Origin: Rhizophagus prolifer | Taxonomy: Eukaryota; Glomeromycota; Glomeromycetes; Glomerales; Glomeraceae | Assembly: GCA_019425655.1 (NCBI GenBank) | Contig: NQWY01033934.1 | Location: 1 to 64,000 of the forward strand | DNA: 64,000 nucleotides | Direction of reading: 5' to 3' | Translations under genes and position numbers: made by a program | The notes under the pieces: model-generated | Database searches by the model: none | Told to the model about the DNA's origin: nothing | The model's input: the letters and a program-made list of their open reading frames with translations, nothing else | Part shown: piece by piece, positions 1-8,705 of the stretch | How positions within the stretch are numbered: position 1 is the stretch's first letter | Layout of the letters: each line of letters begins with the position of its first letter

Positions 1-2
1 AT

Positions 3-1082
3 CAATTACAGAACATGTCACATATCATGTTTGGTGGGCTAACCCATGATCCTGCGATTGAACTTGGAAAAATTCTTTTAAAAATTACACCGCCAAGTCT
101 CGATAAAATTTTCTATGCAGACTCAGGATCAGTTGCTGTTGAAGTTGCTCTGAAAATGGCTGTGCAATTCTGGACAGCACAGGGCCAACCACAAAAAACA
201 AATTTTATTACTACGCGTTCTGGTTACCACGGTGATACATGGAATGCTATGTCTGTCTGTGATCCAGTTACAGGCATGCATCAAATTTTTGGTACCAGCT
301 TACCGAATCGTCTTTTCGTGGCGGCACCACAAACCAAATTCCACGAAGAATGGAATCCTCAAGATATTGCCGAGCTAGAACAAGCCATTCAGCAAAATCA
401 TGAAAAACTTGCCGCACTCATTATTGAACCAATTGTTCAAGGTGCAGGGGGCATGCGTTTTTATCATCCTGAATATTTACGTCAGGCTAAAGCACTTTGC
501 GAGAAATATAATCTGTTATTAATTTTTGATGAAATCGCGACTGGCTTTGGTCGTACGGGTAAGCTTTTTGCGTGGGAACATGCTCAAGTCGAACCGGATA
601 TTATGTGCCTAGGTAAAGGGTTAACAGGTGGCTATATGACGTTATCTGCGACCTTAACAACAAAACATGTTGCAGAAACCATTAGTCGTGGTGAGGCTGG
701 GGTATTTATGCACGGCCCAACCTTTATGGCCAATCCGCTTGCTTGTGCCGTTGCCTTGAAAAGTACGCAACTTTTAATTGAGCAAGATTGGCAAGCCAAT
801 ATTAAGCGAATTGAGCAACAGCTTAGCCAACATTTAGTGCCTTTAAATGAGCTGGATTATGTTGCTGATGTACGAGTGCTGGGTGCAATTGGTGTAGTAG
901 AACTCACCTTTAATGTTGATATGAAAACTTTACAGCAACAATTTGTAGACCGTGGAATCTGGATTCGCCCTTTTGGCAAACTGGTTTATGTGATGCCACC
1001 TTATGTCATTACTCAACAAGAGCTAAGCGATTTACTTGAACAATTGGTTGAAGTTGTTAAAACATTGCAGGGAGCGCATTAA
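3..1082 (+). CDS. bioA: BioA, adenosylmethionine-8-amino-7-oxononanoate aminotransferase (5' end outside window)
   Basis: This is a class III PLP aminotransferase that converts KAPA to DAPA using S-adenosylmethionine as amino donor, the third step of biotin ring assembly. The frame is open from the window edge, so the N-terminus is missing; about 359 codons remain. Visible landmarks are the [12 protein letters not shown] block with the PLP-contacting Asp (near position 530) and the Schiff-base lysine in LGKGLTGGY (codon at 615). The gene leads a bioA-bioF-bioC-bioD run, and bioF follows after one base. Similar class III aminotransferases exist, but this context settles the identity. Confidence 0.96.
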   Translation, partial: QLQNMSHIMFGGLTHDPAIELGKILLKITPPSLDKIFYADSGSVAVEVALKMAVQFWTAQGQPQKTNFITTRSGYHGDTWNAMSVCDPVTGMHQIFGTSLPNRLFVAAPQTKFHEEWNPQDIAELEQAIQQNHEKLAALIIEPIVQGAGGMRFYHPEYLRQAKALCEKYNLLLIFDEIATGFGRTGKLFAWEHAQVEPDIMCLGKGLTGGYMTLSATLTTKHVAETISRGEAGVFMHGPTFMANPLACAVALKSTQLLIEQDWQANIKRIEQQLSQHLVPLNELDYVADVRVLGAIGVVELTFNVDMKTLQQQFVDRGIWIRPFGKLVYVMPPYVITQQELSDLLEQLVEVVKTLQGAH

Positions 1083-1083
1083 G

Positions 1084-2241
1084 ATGTCATTGCTTGATCA
1101 TTTTGCTACAGAGTTAGATGAGTTAAAACAACAAGGTAACTTTAGACAATTTACCCAAAATGTACAGCATGACCGTTTTATTACTATTCAAAATAAAACA
1201 ATGCTTAACTTAGCTTCAAATGACTATCTTGGACTGGCGGCTGATATTAATCTTCGTCAAGAGTTTTTAGATAGCTTACCTTTGGAGCGCAGCTATTTTA
1301 GTTCTTCATCGGCTCGTTTACTGACAGGTAACTTTGAAGAATATGAACAGTTGGAAAATAGCCTAAGTCAGGCATTTGGTGGTCGGTCGGCGCTGCTATT
1401 TAATAGTGGCTATCACATGAATATTGGTATTTTACCCGCTGTTGCTGATAGCAAAACTTTAATATTGGCGGATAAGTTAGTTCATGCGAGCATGATTGAT
1501 GGTATACGGTTATCTGGTGCGCAGTATGTACGTTATCGACATAACGATTTACAGCATTTAGAACAACTTCTGCAAAAATATCATGATGATGACAAGATTG
1601 AACGAATCATTGTGGTCACAGAAAGTATTTTTAGTATGGATGGTGATGAAACGGATTTAGCCGCATTAGTCCAGCTTAAAAAACGTTTTGCTAAAACCAT
1701 GCTTTATGTCGATGAGGCACACTCAATTGGGGTGCGTGGTCAGCAAGGCTTAGGATGTGCTGAACAATATAATGTCATTCAAGAAATTGACTTTTTAGTA
1801 GGCACATTAGGTAAAGCATTAGCAGCAGTCGGTGGTTACATTATTTGCCATCCTATTATTAAAGATTATCTCATTAATAAAATGCGTCCGCTTATTTTTA
1901 GTACAGCTCAACCTCCGATTGTTATGGCTTGGGCAAATTTTATATTACAAAAAGTATTGGTTGCTCGGCCTCAGCGTGAACACTTAGAAAATATTAGCCA
2001 ATATCTTCAAAAAGCTGTTATAGAAAAGGGTTATGTAAGTCCTTCGACCAGTCATATTATTCCAGTGATTGTGGGAGAAAGTCAGGCTGCTATTGATAAG
2101 GCAAAACATGTTCAAGAATGCGGCTTTTATGCTATGCCTGTACGTCCACCAACAGTACCTAAAAATAGTTCACGTTTGCGTATTTCTTTAACGTCAATGG
2201 TCGAACAACACGAGCTTGAAGCATTAGTGAGTTTTCTGTGA
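1084..2241 (+). CDS. bioF: BioF, 8-amino-7-oxononanoate synthase
   Basis: This PLP enzyme of the alpha-oxoamine synthase family condenses pimeloyl-ACP with L-alanine to KAPA. The start chosen is the ATG at 1084, preceded by GGAG in the end of bioA. An upstream in-frame ATG at 1036 lies inside bioA and lacks family similarity. The product has 385 residues, the usual length. YVDEAHSIG (Asp about 210) contacts PLP, and the lysine in [13 protein letters not shown] (about 244) forms the internal aldimine. The stop overlaps the GTG start of bioC by four bases (GTGA), so the two are translationally coupled. Confidence 0.96.
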   Translation: MSLLDHFATELDELKQQGNFRQFTQNVQHDRFITIQNKTMLNLASNDYLGLAADINLRQEFLDSLPLERSYFSSSSARLLTGNFEEYEQLENSLSQAFGGRSALLFNSGYHMNIGILPAVADSKTLILADKLVHASMIDGIRLSGAQYVRYRHNDLQHLEQLLQKYHDDDKIERIIVVTESIFSMDGDETDLAALVQLKKRFAKTMLYVDEAHSIGVRGQQGLGCAEQYNVIQEIDFLVGTLGKALAAVGGYIICHPIIKDYLINKMRPLIFSTAQPPIVMAWANFILQKVLVARPQREHLENISQYLQKAVIEKGYVSPSTSHIIPVIVGESQAAIDKAKHVQECGFYAMPVRPPTVPKNSSRLRISLTSMVEQHELEALVSFL

Positions 2242-2987
2242 GTCTGAATAAAAATTTAGTTGCCGAGCGTTTTGCTAAAGCAGGGCAAAGCTATTCAGAG
2301 CATGCGGTTGTTCAAAAACAAATTTGCCAAAATTTAACGGGCTTACTAAAGCAGTTTTGTCCAAGTACGATGTCACGTGTTTTTGAAATTGGTTGTGGTT
2401 CTGGCAATTTAACTCGTCTGCTTGTTGACGCTTTTCAAATTGAAGATTTAATTTTGAATGATCTGTACTCAGAGGTGCAGGCGCACTTCAATCATCAAGA
2501 GCATTTAAAATGGCTAATTGGAGATGTTGAAACTTTAGATTTGCCCCAACAGCTCGATATGATTGTTTCAGGTTCGGCTTTGCAATGGATGCAAGATTTA
2601 CCGCGTTTGCTTAAGCGTTGTAATGATGCTTTAAATGATAATGGTTGGCTATGCTTTTCAACATTTGGCCCTAAGAACCTATTTGAAATTAAAGAGCTAA
2701 CTGGACAAGGTTTAAGTTATTGGAATCTTGAAAGTTGGAACAATGCCTTAACTCAGGCTGGTTTTGAAGTTTTGCATTTATCTGAGTCAGAAACTCAGCT
2801 CTATTTTGATTCGCCTAAAGCTGTATTACAACATTTGAAAGCAACAGGTGTAACGGCAACCGCTCAGCATCGTTGGACCAAGCAAACTTTACAGCAGTTT
2901 TATCAAGATTATGATTGGTTTAAGCAGGCCGAGGGATATGCCTTAACATACCATCCGATTTATTGTATTGCCCGGAGAATGAAGTAA
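2238..2987 (+). CDS. bioC: BioC, malonyl-ACP O-methyltransferase
   Basis: This SAM-dependent methyltransferase caps malonyl-ACP as a methyl ester so that the fatty-acid machinery can build the pimeloyl chain of biotin. The class I motif [11 protein letters not shown] lies at about residues 48-58, and the following Asp-rich strand (LILNDLY) fits the SAM ribose site. The product has 249 residues, normal for BioC. It starts at GTG inside the bioF stop, and bioD begins at the next base after its stop. No bioH-type esterase gene lies in the window, so demethylation must be encoded elsewhere. Confidence 0.93.
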   Translation: MSLNKNLVAERFAKAGQSYSEHAVVQKQICQNLTGLLKQFCPSTMSRVFEIGCGSGNLTRLLVDAFQIEDLILNDLYSEVQAHFNHQEHLKWLIGDVETLDLPQQLDMIVSGSALQWMQDLPRLLKRCNDALNDNGWLCFSTFGPKNLFEIKELTGQGLSYWNLESWNNALTQAGFEVLHLSESETQLYFDSPKAVLQHLKATGVTATAQHRWTKQTLQQFYQDYDWFKQAEGYALTYHPIYCIARRMK

Positions 2988-3632
2988 ATGAGTGGCCAGA
3001 TCTATTTTGTCAGTGGGATTGATACCGAGATTGGTAAAACTTACGCGACAGGTTTTTTAGCAAAATTATGGACTGAGCAGGGTAAAAAAGTAATTACCCA
3101 AAAACTCATTCAAACAGGTAATGCTGATATTTCTGAAGACATCGAGAAGCATCGTGAAATTATGGGGCAAGGCTGGTTTCAGGAAGATCACGATAAGCTG
3201 ACTATGCCTGAAATCTTTAGCTATCCAGCTTCACCTCATTTAGCAACACGTTTGGATAATAGAGAAATTGATTTTCAAAAAATTGAAAATGCGACTCAAA
3301 CATTGGCTGAGCGTTTTGAAATTGTATTGTTAGAAGGTGCAGGTGGGTTAATGGTGCCATTAACCACCAGTCTACTCACAATTGATTATGTGGCTCAGCA
3401 TCAGTTCCCTGTTATTTTGGTAACATCAGGTCGTTTAGGAAGTATTAACCATACTTTACTTAGTCTTGAGGCACTTAAGTCTCGTGGGCTGAAATTAAAG
3501 GCTCTAGTTTATAATCTAAAAGATGAATCAAAAGATCCATTAATCTCGCAAGATACTTCAAATTATTTGAAAGATTATTTAGCTATTCACTTTCCAGAAG
3601 CAGAGTGGATTGAATTGGCAAAAATGAGTTAA
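2988..3632 (+). CDS. bioD: BioD, dethiobiotin synthetase
   Basis: The enzyme is an ATP-dependent carboxylase that closes the ureido ring, turning DAPA and CO2 into dethiobiotin. Its P-loop, [10 protein letters not shown] at residues 9-18, has Ile where GTDT is usual. [12 protein letters not shown] in the middle is the second conserved block binding DAPA and Mg. The product has 214 residues, close to the family norm. It is the last gene of the operon, starting immediately after bioC and followed by a strong hairpin terminator. BioB, the final enzyme of the pathway, is not in this window. Confidence 0.94.
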   Translation: MSGQIYFVSGIDTEIGKTYATGFLAKLWTEQGKKVITQKLIQTGNADISEDIEKHREIMGQGWFQEDHDKLTMPEIFSYPASPHLATRLDNREIDFQKIENATQTLAERFEIVLLEGAGGLMVPLTTSLLTIDYVAQHQFPVILVTSGRLGSINHTLLSLEALKSRGLKLKALVYNLKDESKDPLISQDTSNYLKDYLAIHFPEAEWIELAKMS

Positions 3633-3648
3633 TTCGACAACAAACTAT

Positions 3649-3679
3649 AAAAAAACCGCTCTAATTTGAGCGGTTTTTT
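3649..3679 (+). terminator. Rho-independent terminator of the bio operon
   Basis: A-tract, GC-rich stem ACCGCTC/GAGCGGT with an AATTT-type loop and a run of six T. It sits 17 bases after the bioD stop. The A-tract on the other side could also let it end rluB transcription arriving on the minus strand. Confidence 0.9.
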
Positions 3680-3695
3680 GATTTAAAAGTTGATC

Positions 3696-4619
3696 TTAGA
3701 ACTTTTTAAATCCACGGTTAAGACCAGTCGATTTACGCTGATTACCAGTGTTTGTTGGTGCTTCTTTTTCATCATCACGACGTTGTTGACGTAAATAGCC
3801 ACCACGACGCGCTGCCATTGGCTTTTCAGTCATACGGTCAGTACGACGTTTCGCCATACCAAATAAACCTGTACCTTGACGCGGTTTTAACTCAACAGAT
3901 TTTGCTAAGTTGTCGATATCAGTTTTGTCGAGTTCCATCCAACGGCCAGTACGTAATTCACGTGGTAAAATCACAGTACCGTAGCGAGTACGTAATAAAC
4001 GACTTACTTTAAGGCCTTGTGATTCAAAAATACGGCGTACTTCACGGTTACGACCTTCTTTCACCACAACTTGATACCAGCGGTTAATACCTTCACCACC
4101 AATTTCAGAGAAAGATTCGAACTTGGCTGGCCCATCTTCAAGCTCTACACCATTCACCATGTTTTGACGTAGTTTTGGTGTTACTTCACCCATTACACGT
4201 ACAGCGTATTCACGTTCAATTTCATTAGATGGGTGCATTAAGCGGTTAGCAAGTTCACCATCATTTGTAAATAATAATAAACCTGTACTGTTAATATCCA
4301 GACGACCTACCATTACCCAACGATCATTTGCAATTTGTGGTAAATGATCAAATACAGTTGGACGTTTTTCAGGATCATTACGTGAACAGATTTCACCCTC
4401 AGGTTTATAATAAATCAGTACACGACGACGAATTTCGTCTTCGATTTGAAACTGAACTTTACGACCATCAATGCGTAATTCATCGCCTGGTTCAATGCGT
4501 TCACCCACTTGGGCAACGCTGCCGTTTACACTCACGCGTCCTGCGGCAATAACCTCTTCCATATATCGACGGGAACCTAATCCGATTCGCGCTAATACTT
4601 TTTGCAATTTTTCACTCAT
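3696..4619 (-). CDS. rluB: RluB, 23S rRNA pseudouridine synthase (U2605)
   Basis: The enzyme isomerises a uridine of 23S rRNA in the peptidyl-transferase region. An N-terminal S4 RNA-binding domain (about residues 1-60) is followed by the RsuA-family catalytic domain, with the nucleophilic Asp in GRLDINSTGLLL (about residue 108). The C-terminus beyond residue 245 is a basic, Arg/Lys-rich tail typical of RluB. It follows scpB on the same strand after 41 bases, completing an scpA-scpB-rluB block that is common in gamma-proteobacteria. RluE and RluF share the fold, but the neighbours and length (307 residues) favour RluB. Confidence 0.92.
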   Translation of the reverse strand: MSEKLQKVLARIGLGSRRYMEEVIAAGRVSVNGSVAQVGERIEPGDELRIDGRKVQFQIEDEIRRRVLIYYKPEGEICSRNDPEKRPTVFDHLPQIANDRWVMVGRLDINSTGLLLFTNDGELANRLMHPSNEIEREYAVRVMGEVTPKLRQNMVNGVELEDGPAKFESFSEIGGEGINRWYQVVVKEGRNREVRRIFESQGLKVSRLLRTRYGTVILPRELRTGRWMELDKTDIDNLAKSVELKPRQGTGLFGMAKRRTDRMTEKPMAARRGGYLRQQRRDDEKEAPTNTGNQRKSTGLNRGFKKF

Positions 4620-4660
4620 GACAGCACAACCTTAGACATAATGATCAACAGTCCACCTCT

Positions 4661-5254
4661 TTATGATTTCGGTGCATTTGCATCGAGAGCCATAAATGCT
4701 TCCTTGGCGTTCTGTAGGGGAGGCAATTGGCCTAAAGAGGCTAGACCAAAAGCATTCAGAAATTGAGGCGTTGTAATTAGCAACGCAGGTCTTCCGGGTA
4801 AATCTCTAAAACCGGCTTCTTTAATCCAGTTCCAGTCAAATAGCGTTCTGAGAATCTGACTATTATTAGATACACCACGAATTTGTTCAATATCAGCACG
4901 CGTGACTGGTTGATGATACGCAATGACAGCCAACGTTTCTAGTAAAGATGGCGACAGTTTTGTTGGTCGCTCTGGCCAAATCTGCGCAATAATATTGCGA
5001 TATTTGGATCTTACCTGAAAACGAAAGCCTTGCGCAGTTTCTATCAACTCAATAGAGCGGCCATGTTGTAAGAGGGCAAGCTGTTGTAAAAGCTGACGAA
5101 GCTGTTGTTTATTATATTGATTATTAAAAGCTTCTTTTAAACGAGCAATTGAAACAGGTGCTTCACTGGCAAAAATAATCGCTTCAAGTTGCAATAAAAC
5201 TTCGTGATGAATGTCAGCTAATGACAAATCGGTATTATTTTGTTCAAAACTCAT
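4661..5254 (-). CDS. scpB: ScpB, segregation and condensation protein B
   Basis: ScpB is the winged-helix partner (kite protein) of the ScpA kleisin in SMC-type chromosome condensation complexes. The 197-residue product has the two-winged-helix pattern: an N-terminal wing with the QLEAIIFASEAPVS start and a second block with TLAVIAYHQPVTRADIEQIRGV, the most conserved ScpB signature. It overlaps the end of scpA by four bases (ATGA), which indicates translational coupling. No smc gene is in the window. Acinetobacter chromosomes normally rely on MukB or SMC encoded elsewhere, so I cannot name the partner ATPase from this sequence. Confidence 0.93.
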   Translation of the reverse strand: MSFEQNNTDLSLADIHHEVLLQLEAIIFASEAPVSIARLKEAFNNQYNKQQLRQLLQQLALLQHGRSIELIETAQGFRFQVRSKYRNIIAQIWPERPTKLSPSLLETLAVIAYHQPVTRADIEQIRGVSNNSQILRTLFDWNWIKEAGFRDLPGRPALLITTPQFLNAFGLASLGQLPPLQNAKEAFMALDANAPKS

Positions 5255-6042
5255 GCTGCAGACCCTTGAATAGCCAATGGAGCTTCAACACCTGTCGCAA
5301 TAATTTTAATCTTTTGTTGTCGGGTTAACTCTAACACAGCCATAAAAGTTACAACCATGCCCATACGGCCTTGTTGCGGATTCAATAATTCTTTAAAACT
5401 TAACACGTCGCCTGACTCTAATTTCTCTTCAATATATGCAATCCGTTCTTCTAACAGTACAGGCTCTTGTGCAATTGTATGTGTTACAGGTTCTGGGCGG
5501 TTAAATACGCAAAACAAAGCATCATGTAAGGCGGAAACATCGTAACCTTCATAAACAGGTGCGATATGCCCTAAACTTACATTTGCACTAAATGTATCAC
5601 GGTCAAGAACCGGCATTTGTCCTAAACGCTCAGCAGCTTGCTTAATACGTAAATAATTCTCAAGTCGATCAATAAGATCCTGCTTAGGATCTTTTTCAAT
5701 ACTCACTACCGTAGGTTTAGGTAAGAGTAAGCGAGATTTCAAATCAGCCAATAAAGCAGCCATCACCATATAGTCGGCAGTTAGCTCAATATTTAAGGAT
5801 TTCATGCTATCCATATAAGCTAAATATTGAGTGGCAATAGGGGCGATATCGAGCTGAACTAAATCAAAACCGTTTTTCTGAATCAGATAAATTAAAAAGT
5901 CGAGTGGTCCTTCAAACTGTTCGAGTAAAATCTCAAAGGCAGCCGGAGGAATATAAAGATCTTCAGGAATCGTGTCGTGCCACTCATCTAAAACACGGAT
6001 GTGTGGAACGTCTTCCATGGATTGATGAAGTGATTGGTTCAT
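5251..6042 (-). CDS. scpA: ScpA, segregation and condensation protein A (kleisin)
   Basis: ScpA bridges the heads of an SMC dimer and carries ScpB. The kleisin N-terminal signature FEGPLDFLIYLIQKNGFDL lies at about residues 44-62, followed by the helical TADYMVMAALLADLKSRLLLP block; the C-terminal winged helix ends the protein. It has 263 residues. The start at 6042 has no recognisable Shine-Dalgarno sequence but has a TATAAT box a few bases upstream, so the mRNA may be leaderless (see findings). An alternative ATG lies eight codons downstream and also lacks a ribosome site. Confidence 0.93.
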   Translation of the reverse strand: MNQSLHQSMEDVPHIRVLDEWHDTIPEDLYIPPAAFEILLEQFEGPLDFLIYLIQKNGFDLVQLDIAPIATQYLAYMDSMKSLNIELTADYMVMAALLADLKSRLLLPKPTVVSIEKDPKQDLIDRLENYLRIKQAAERLGQMPVLDRDTFSANVSLGHIAPVYEGYDVSALHDALFCVFNRPEPVTHTIAQEPVLLEERIAYIEEKLESGDVLSFKELLNPQQGRMGMVVTFMAVLELTRQQKIKIIATGVEAPLAIQGSAA

Positions 6043-6046
6043 TACG

Positions 6047-6052
6047 ATTATA
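6047..6052 (-). promoter_or_regulatory. Possible -10 box placed against the scpA start codon
   Basis: TATAAT on the minus strand ends four bases before the scpA ATG. If used, transcription would begin at or inside the start codon. No convincing -35 element is present at 16-18 bp, so this is a weak call. The rest of the 224-base spacer to yciO is very AT-rich with long T tracts, and I see nothing else in it. Confidence 0.3.
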
Positions 6053-6266
6053 AGCCACGCGAATTTTCAAAAGCATGAGACTTGTTTTCAAGTCAATAAG
6101 AGCTGTAGCAGAAGAACAGCAGATAGTGCAAAACATTCTAAAGGAATTGTGACTTTTAATAAATTGCTTAACGACTAAAGTGTAAAAAAAATCCAAACTA
6201 AATAAAGAGTATTTTTTTTCTTGATAATACTTTTTTTTTAACTGTTGGTAAAAAGAGAGTAAGTGC

Positions 6267-6884
6267 TTATTCGAAAGCACTTACATCTCCAGCGCCATGA
6301 CGGATAATTTCTGGATGTTCACCCGATAAATCAACAATACTGGTGGTTGTCAAAGTTCCGAACCCACCATCGATAAAGACATCAATCCGTTTAGCCAACT
6401 GATTTTCAATATCATAAGGATCATCAAGTGGGTCTTCTTGCCCTGGTAAAATCAATGTACTTGTTAGTAAAGGTTCACCAAGTTCTTTTAATAAAGCCTG
6501 ACAAATCGGATTACTCGGAATACGTAAACCAATTGTTTTCTTTTTAGGGTGCATTAACCGGCGCGGAACTTCGCTGGTTGCAGGTAAAATGAAAGTCGTA
6601 ATGGCAGGTGTATTTGCCTTTAATAATCTATAAGTCGCATTATCAACTTTTGCATAAGTAGCAATATCTGATAAATCGCAACACATAATTGCATATTGAT
6701 GTTTAGGACCTAAATCACGAATCTGGGCAATACGTTCCATCGCATTTTTATTACCAATCTGGCATCCGATTGCATAGGCAGCATCGGTAGGGTAGACCAC
6801 AACATCTCCTGCACGAATACGCTCAACCGCTTGATCAATGAGGCGTTGCTGTGGATTTTCAGGATGTACATGTAAATGCAGCAT
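6267..6884 (-). CDS. yciO: YciO, Sua5/YrdC-family protein
   Basis: The product is a stand-alone YrdC-fold protein of the YciO branch. The family binds double-stranded RNA and nucleotides and is related to TsaC, which makes threonylcarbamoyl-AMP for tRNA t6A. Conserved blocks are VVYPTDAAYAIGCQIGNKNAMERI near residues 30-52 and the basic strip HPKKKTIGLRIPSNP near 113-127. N-terminal HPENPQQRLIDQAVE and length 205 match YciO rather than TsaC. Its position next to scpA/rluB parallels the yciO-rluB neighbourhood of enterobacteria. The physiological role of YciO is less certain than that of TsaC. Confidence 0.88.
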   Translation of the reverse strand: MLHLHVHPENPQQRLIDQAVERIRAGDVVVYPTDAAYAIGCQIGNKNAMERIAQIRDLGPKHQYAIMCCDLSDIATYAKVDNATYRLLKANTPAITTFILPATSEVPRRLMHPKKKTIGLRIPSNPICQALLKELGEPLLTSTLILPGQEDPLDDPYDIENQLAKRIDVFIDGGFGTLTTTSIVDLSGEHPEIIRHGAGDVSAFE

Positions 6885-6973
6885 ATTTTAGAGACTCCAT
6901 CACGCCAGTATTAAAAATAGTATTAGACTTTTCAAACTTGGGAAGCAAGTAACTTACGTAGTTTTTTTGTCAT

Positions 6974-7636
6974 TTAATCAAGGAGTTCACGTTTAAATTC
7001 ACTTGATTGTAACGCTGCACCTGCTCGCGTACATTGGCAAATACATTCAATGAATCGCGCTGCATCAACAGGTAATTTAGCTTCTCCAGAAAAATAGCGT
7101 TGTACTTGTGTATAAACATTATCTTTAAACTTTTTGCCATCTCCGCTATCACCTGTCAGGTTATCTAGAGATACTCTAAATTTTCTGCCAAAAGAATGGG
7201 AAAATAACCATTCAATCGCTTGCGGCTTAATTTCCACCTGTTCAAATAAATCTTGCTGTTCTTTAGTTCGACCATCTGGGGCGTACCAATACCCTAAATC
7301 AGGCAACAGACGACGTTTTGTGCCTGCAATTGTCCAATGGCTAATTTCATGCAGGGCACTATTGAAAAAACCATGGGCAAATTGAATTTTGGCTGGCTCA
7401 TGTTCGTTTGCTGGGAAATATTCTGGTTCAAATTCTCCACGAACTAATGTCACATTATGGTGGGAAAACCAGTGATTAAAGTGTAAAATAAGCCAATCAA
7501 CTTGCTCAGACTCTAATTTTGAGCTTGGCCATGGTGAGAGTTGCACCACGTCAGGTAAAAGAGTGTTTTGGTGAGTTGAATGGGTGCAAACGAGTAATGA
7601 AGTGTTAACTTCAGGTTGCGGCTGCAACAGGTGCAT
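6974..7636 (-). CDS. epmC: EpmC-type elongation factor P hydroxylase
   Basis: The product resembles EpmC (YfcM), the iron-dependent enzyme that hydroxylates the modified lysine of elongation factor P. The signature FAHGFFNSALHEISHWTIAG (around residues 86-105) holds the putative metal ligands H96 and H100 (HEISH). GYWYAPDGR and FEQVEIKPQAIEWLF follow as in E. coli YfcM. It has 220 residues, with an N-terminal extension of roughly 40 over the E. coli protein. It lies on the same strand as yciO, 89 bases upstream. The EpmA/EpmB lysylation enzymes are not in this window. Confidence 0.9.
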   Translation of the reverse strand: MHLLQPQPEVNTSLLVCTHSTHQNTLLPDVVQLSPWPSSKLESEQVDWLILHFNHWFSHHNVTLVRGEFEPEYFPANEHEPAKIQFAHGFFNSALHEISHWTIAGTKRRLLPDLGYWYAPDGRTKEQQDLFEQVEIKPQAIEWLFSHSFGRKFRVSLDNLTGDSGDGKKFKDNVYTQVQRYFSGEAKLPVDAARFIECICQCTRAGAALQSSEFKRELLD

Positions 7637-7732
7637 TGCTTAATTTACCCCGAGTTCTGTCTAAAGAAGTACAAAATTGTATCTTAATCTTTGACAGAGT
7701 ACCGATGAATTTGTAGAATTGCCGCCTTAATT

Positions 7733-8293
7733 ATGTCAGCAAATACCTTTCCGGCACAGATTGAGCCGTTTAAATGGGCTGAGCAAGGCTTTACATGGTC
7801 AGGTCAACTGCCATTGTCTCGTCTTACTCGTATTGCTCGTGAAGCTGTTGGATCAATTGATAACCAATTGATCAACATAGACTGTAAGCTATCAATGGAT
7901 GCCTATCATCGCATTGTGTGGTTAGATGGTCATATGGAAACAAAAGTTCCAATGGAGTGCCAACGTTGTTTGGAACCTGTTGAAATGCCAATTGTTTCTG
8001 ACTTTCATATTGCACTTGTAGATGATGAGTCACTGATAGAGCGCTTGGATGAGGATGCTGATTTCATCGTTTTAGGTGAAAGTGAGTCTTCGACAAAAGG
8101 TGATTTTGATACACCTGCTTCGATTAACTTGCTCGCATTACTAGAAGATGAACTGTTATTGTTGATGCCTTTATCTCCCAAGCATGATGCTTGTGAACAT
8201 AAACATCAACCTACCATTCAGAACGTTGTCGAAGAGAAACGGGATAACCCGTTTGATGTTTTGGCAGGTTTGAAGGGTAAACTTAACTCATAA
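7733..8293 (+). CDS. yceD: YceD/DUF177 family protein
   Basis: DUF177 proteins are implicated in 23S rRNA accumulation and early large-subunit biogenesis, and they sit upstream of rpmF in most bacteria, as here (74-base spacer). The 186-residue product contains the family's MECQRCLEPVE block with Cys76 and Cys79, a likely metal or structural pair, followed by an acidic stretch and the C-terminal DNPFDVLAGLKGKL motif. The start ATG at 7733 is well placed. Co-transcription with rpmF is likely because no terminator separates them. Confidence 0.9.
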   Translation: MSANTFPAQIEPFKWAEQGFTWSGQLPLSRLTRIAREAVGSIDNQLINIDCKLSMDAYHRIVWLDGHMETKVPMECQRCLEPVEMPIVSDFHIALVDDESLIERLDEDADFIVLGESESSTKGDFDTPASINLLALLEDELLLLMPLSPKHDACEHKHQPTIQNVVEEKRDNPFDVLAGLKGKLNS

Positions 8294-8367
8294 TTTGTGT
8301 TATGATTATGAGATAAGACAACTGAATTTGTTCTGATCCATTTTTTCGATCTTTGTAAGGAGCCATC

Positions 8368-8553
8368 ATGGCCGTTCAGCAAAACCGTAAAAGTCGCTCT
8401 CGCCGTGACATGCGCCGTTCACATGACGCTTTAACCGAGAATGCATTAACAGTAGACCAAGCAACTGGTGAAACTCATCGTCGTCACCACGTGACTAAAG
8501 ACGGTTTCTACCGTGGTCGCCAATTATTCGCTAAAGCAGCTGATGCTGAATAA
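8368..8553 (+). CDS. rpmF: 50S ribosomal protein L32
   Basis: This 61-residue basic protein begins [20 protein letters not shown], the hallmark of proteobacterial L32. The C-terminal half ([20 protein letters not shown]) is equally typical. There are no zinc-binding cysteines, so it is the C-minus form. A strong AAGGAG ribosome site precedes the ATG. A terminator follows, which isolates yceD-rpmF from fabD. Confidence 0.97.
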
Positions 8554-8597
8554 TTGCATGATATGCATTAAGCGTGATGCTTAAGTATAGAAAAAAT

Positions 8598-8621
8598 GGG
8601 AGCGAAAGCTCCCTTTTTTTG
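8598..8621 (+). terminator. Terminator after rpmF
   Basis: GGGAGC-GAAA-GCTCCC hairpin followed by seven T. The tetraloop and perfect six-pair stem make this a strong intrinsic terminator between rpmF and fabD. Confidence 0.93.
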
Positions 8622-8705
8622 TTGTTTTTCGCAATTATAAATATACAAATTAAATGTTAAATTTCCGCTCCAGAGAAATGAGTGAAAACCCAAAAAGGAT
8701 TTCTT

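Noticed and set aside
1036-1083. Extended bioF start inside bioA
   Set aside because: The extra 16 residues are bioA sequence in another frame, and a good ribosome site stands before the ATG at 1084.
5984-6280. 98-codon minus-strand frame across the scpA upstream spacer
   Set aside because: It overlaps scpA in another frame, has low-complexity AT-rich sequence and no ribosome site or family resemblance.
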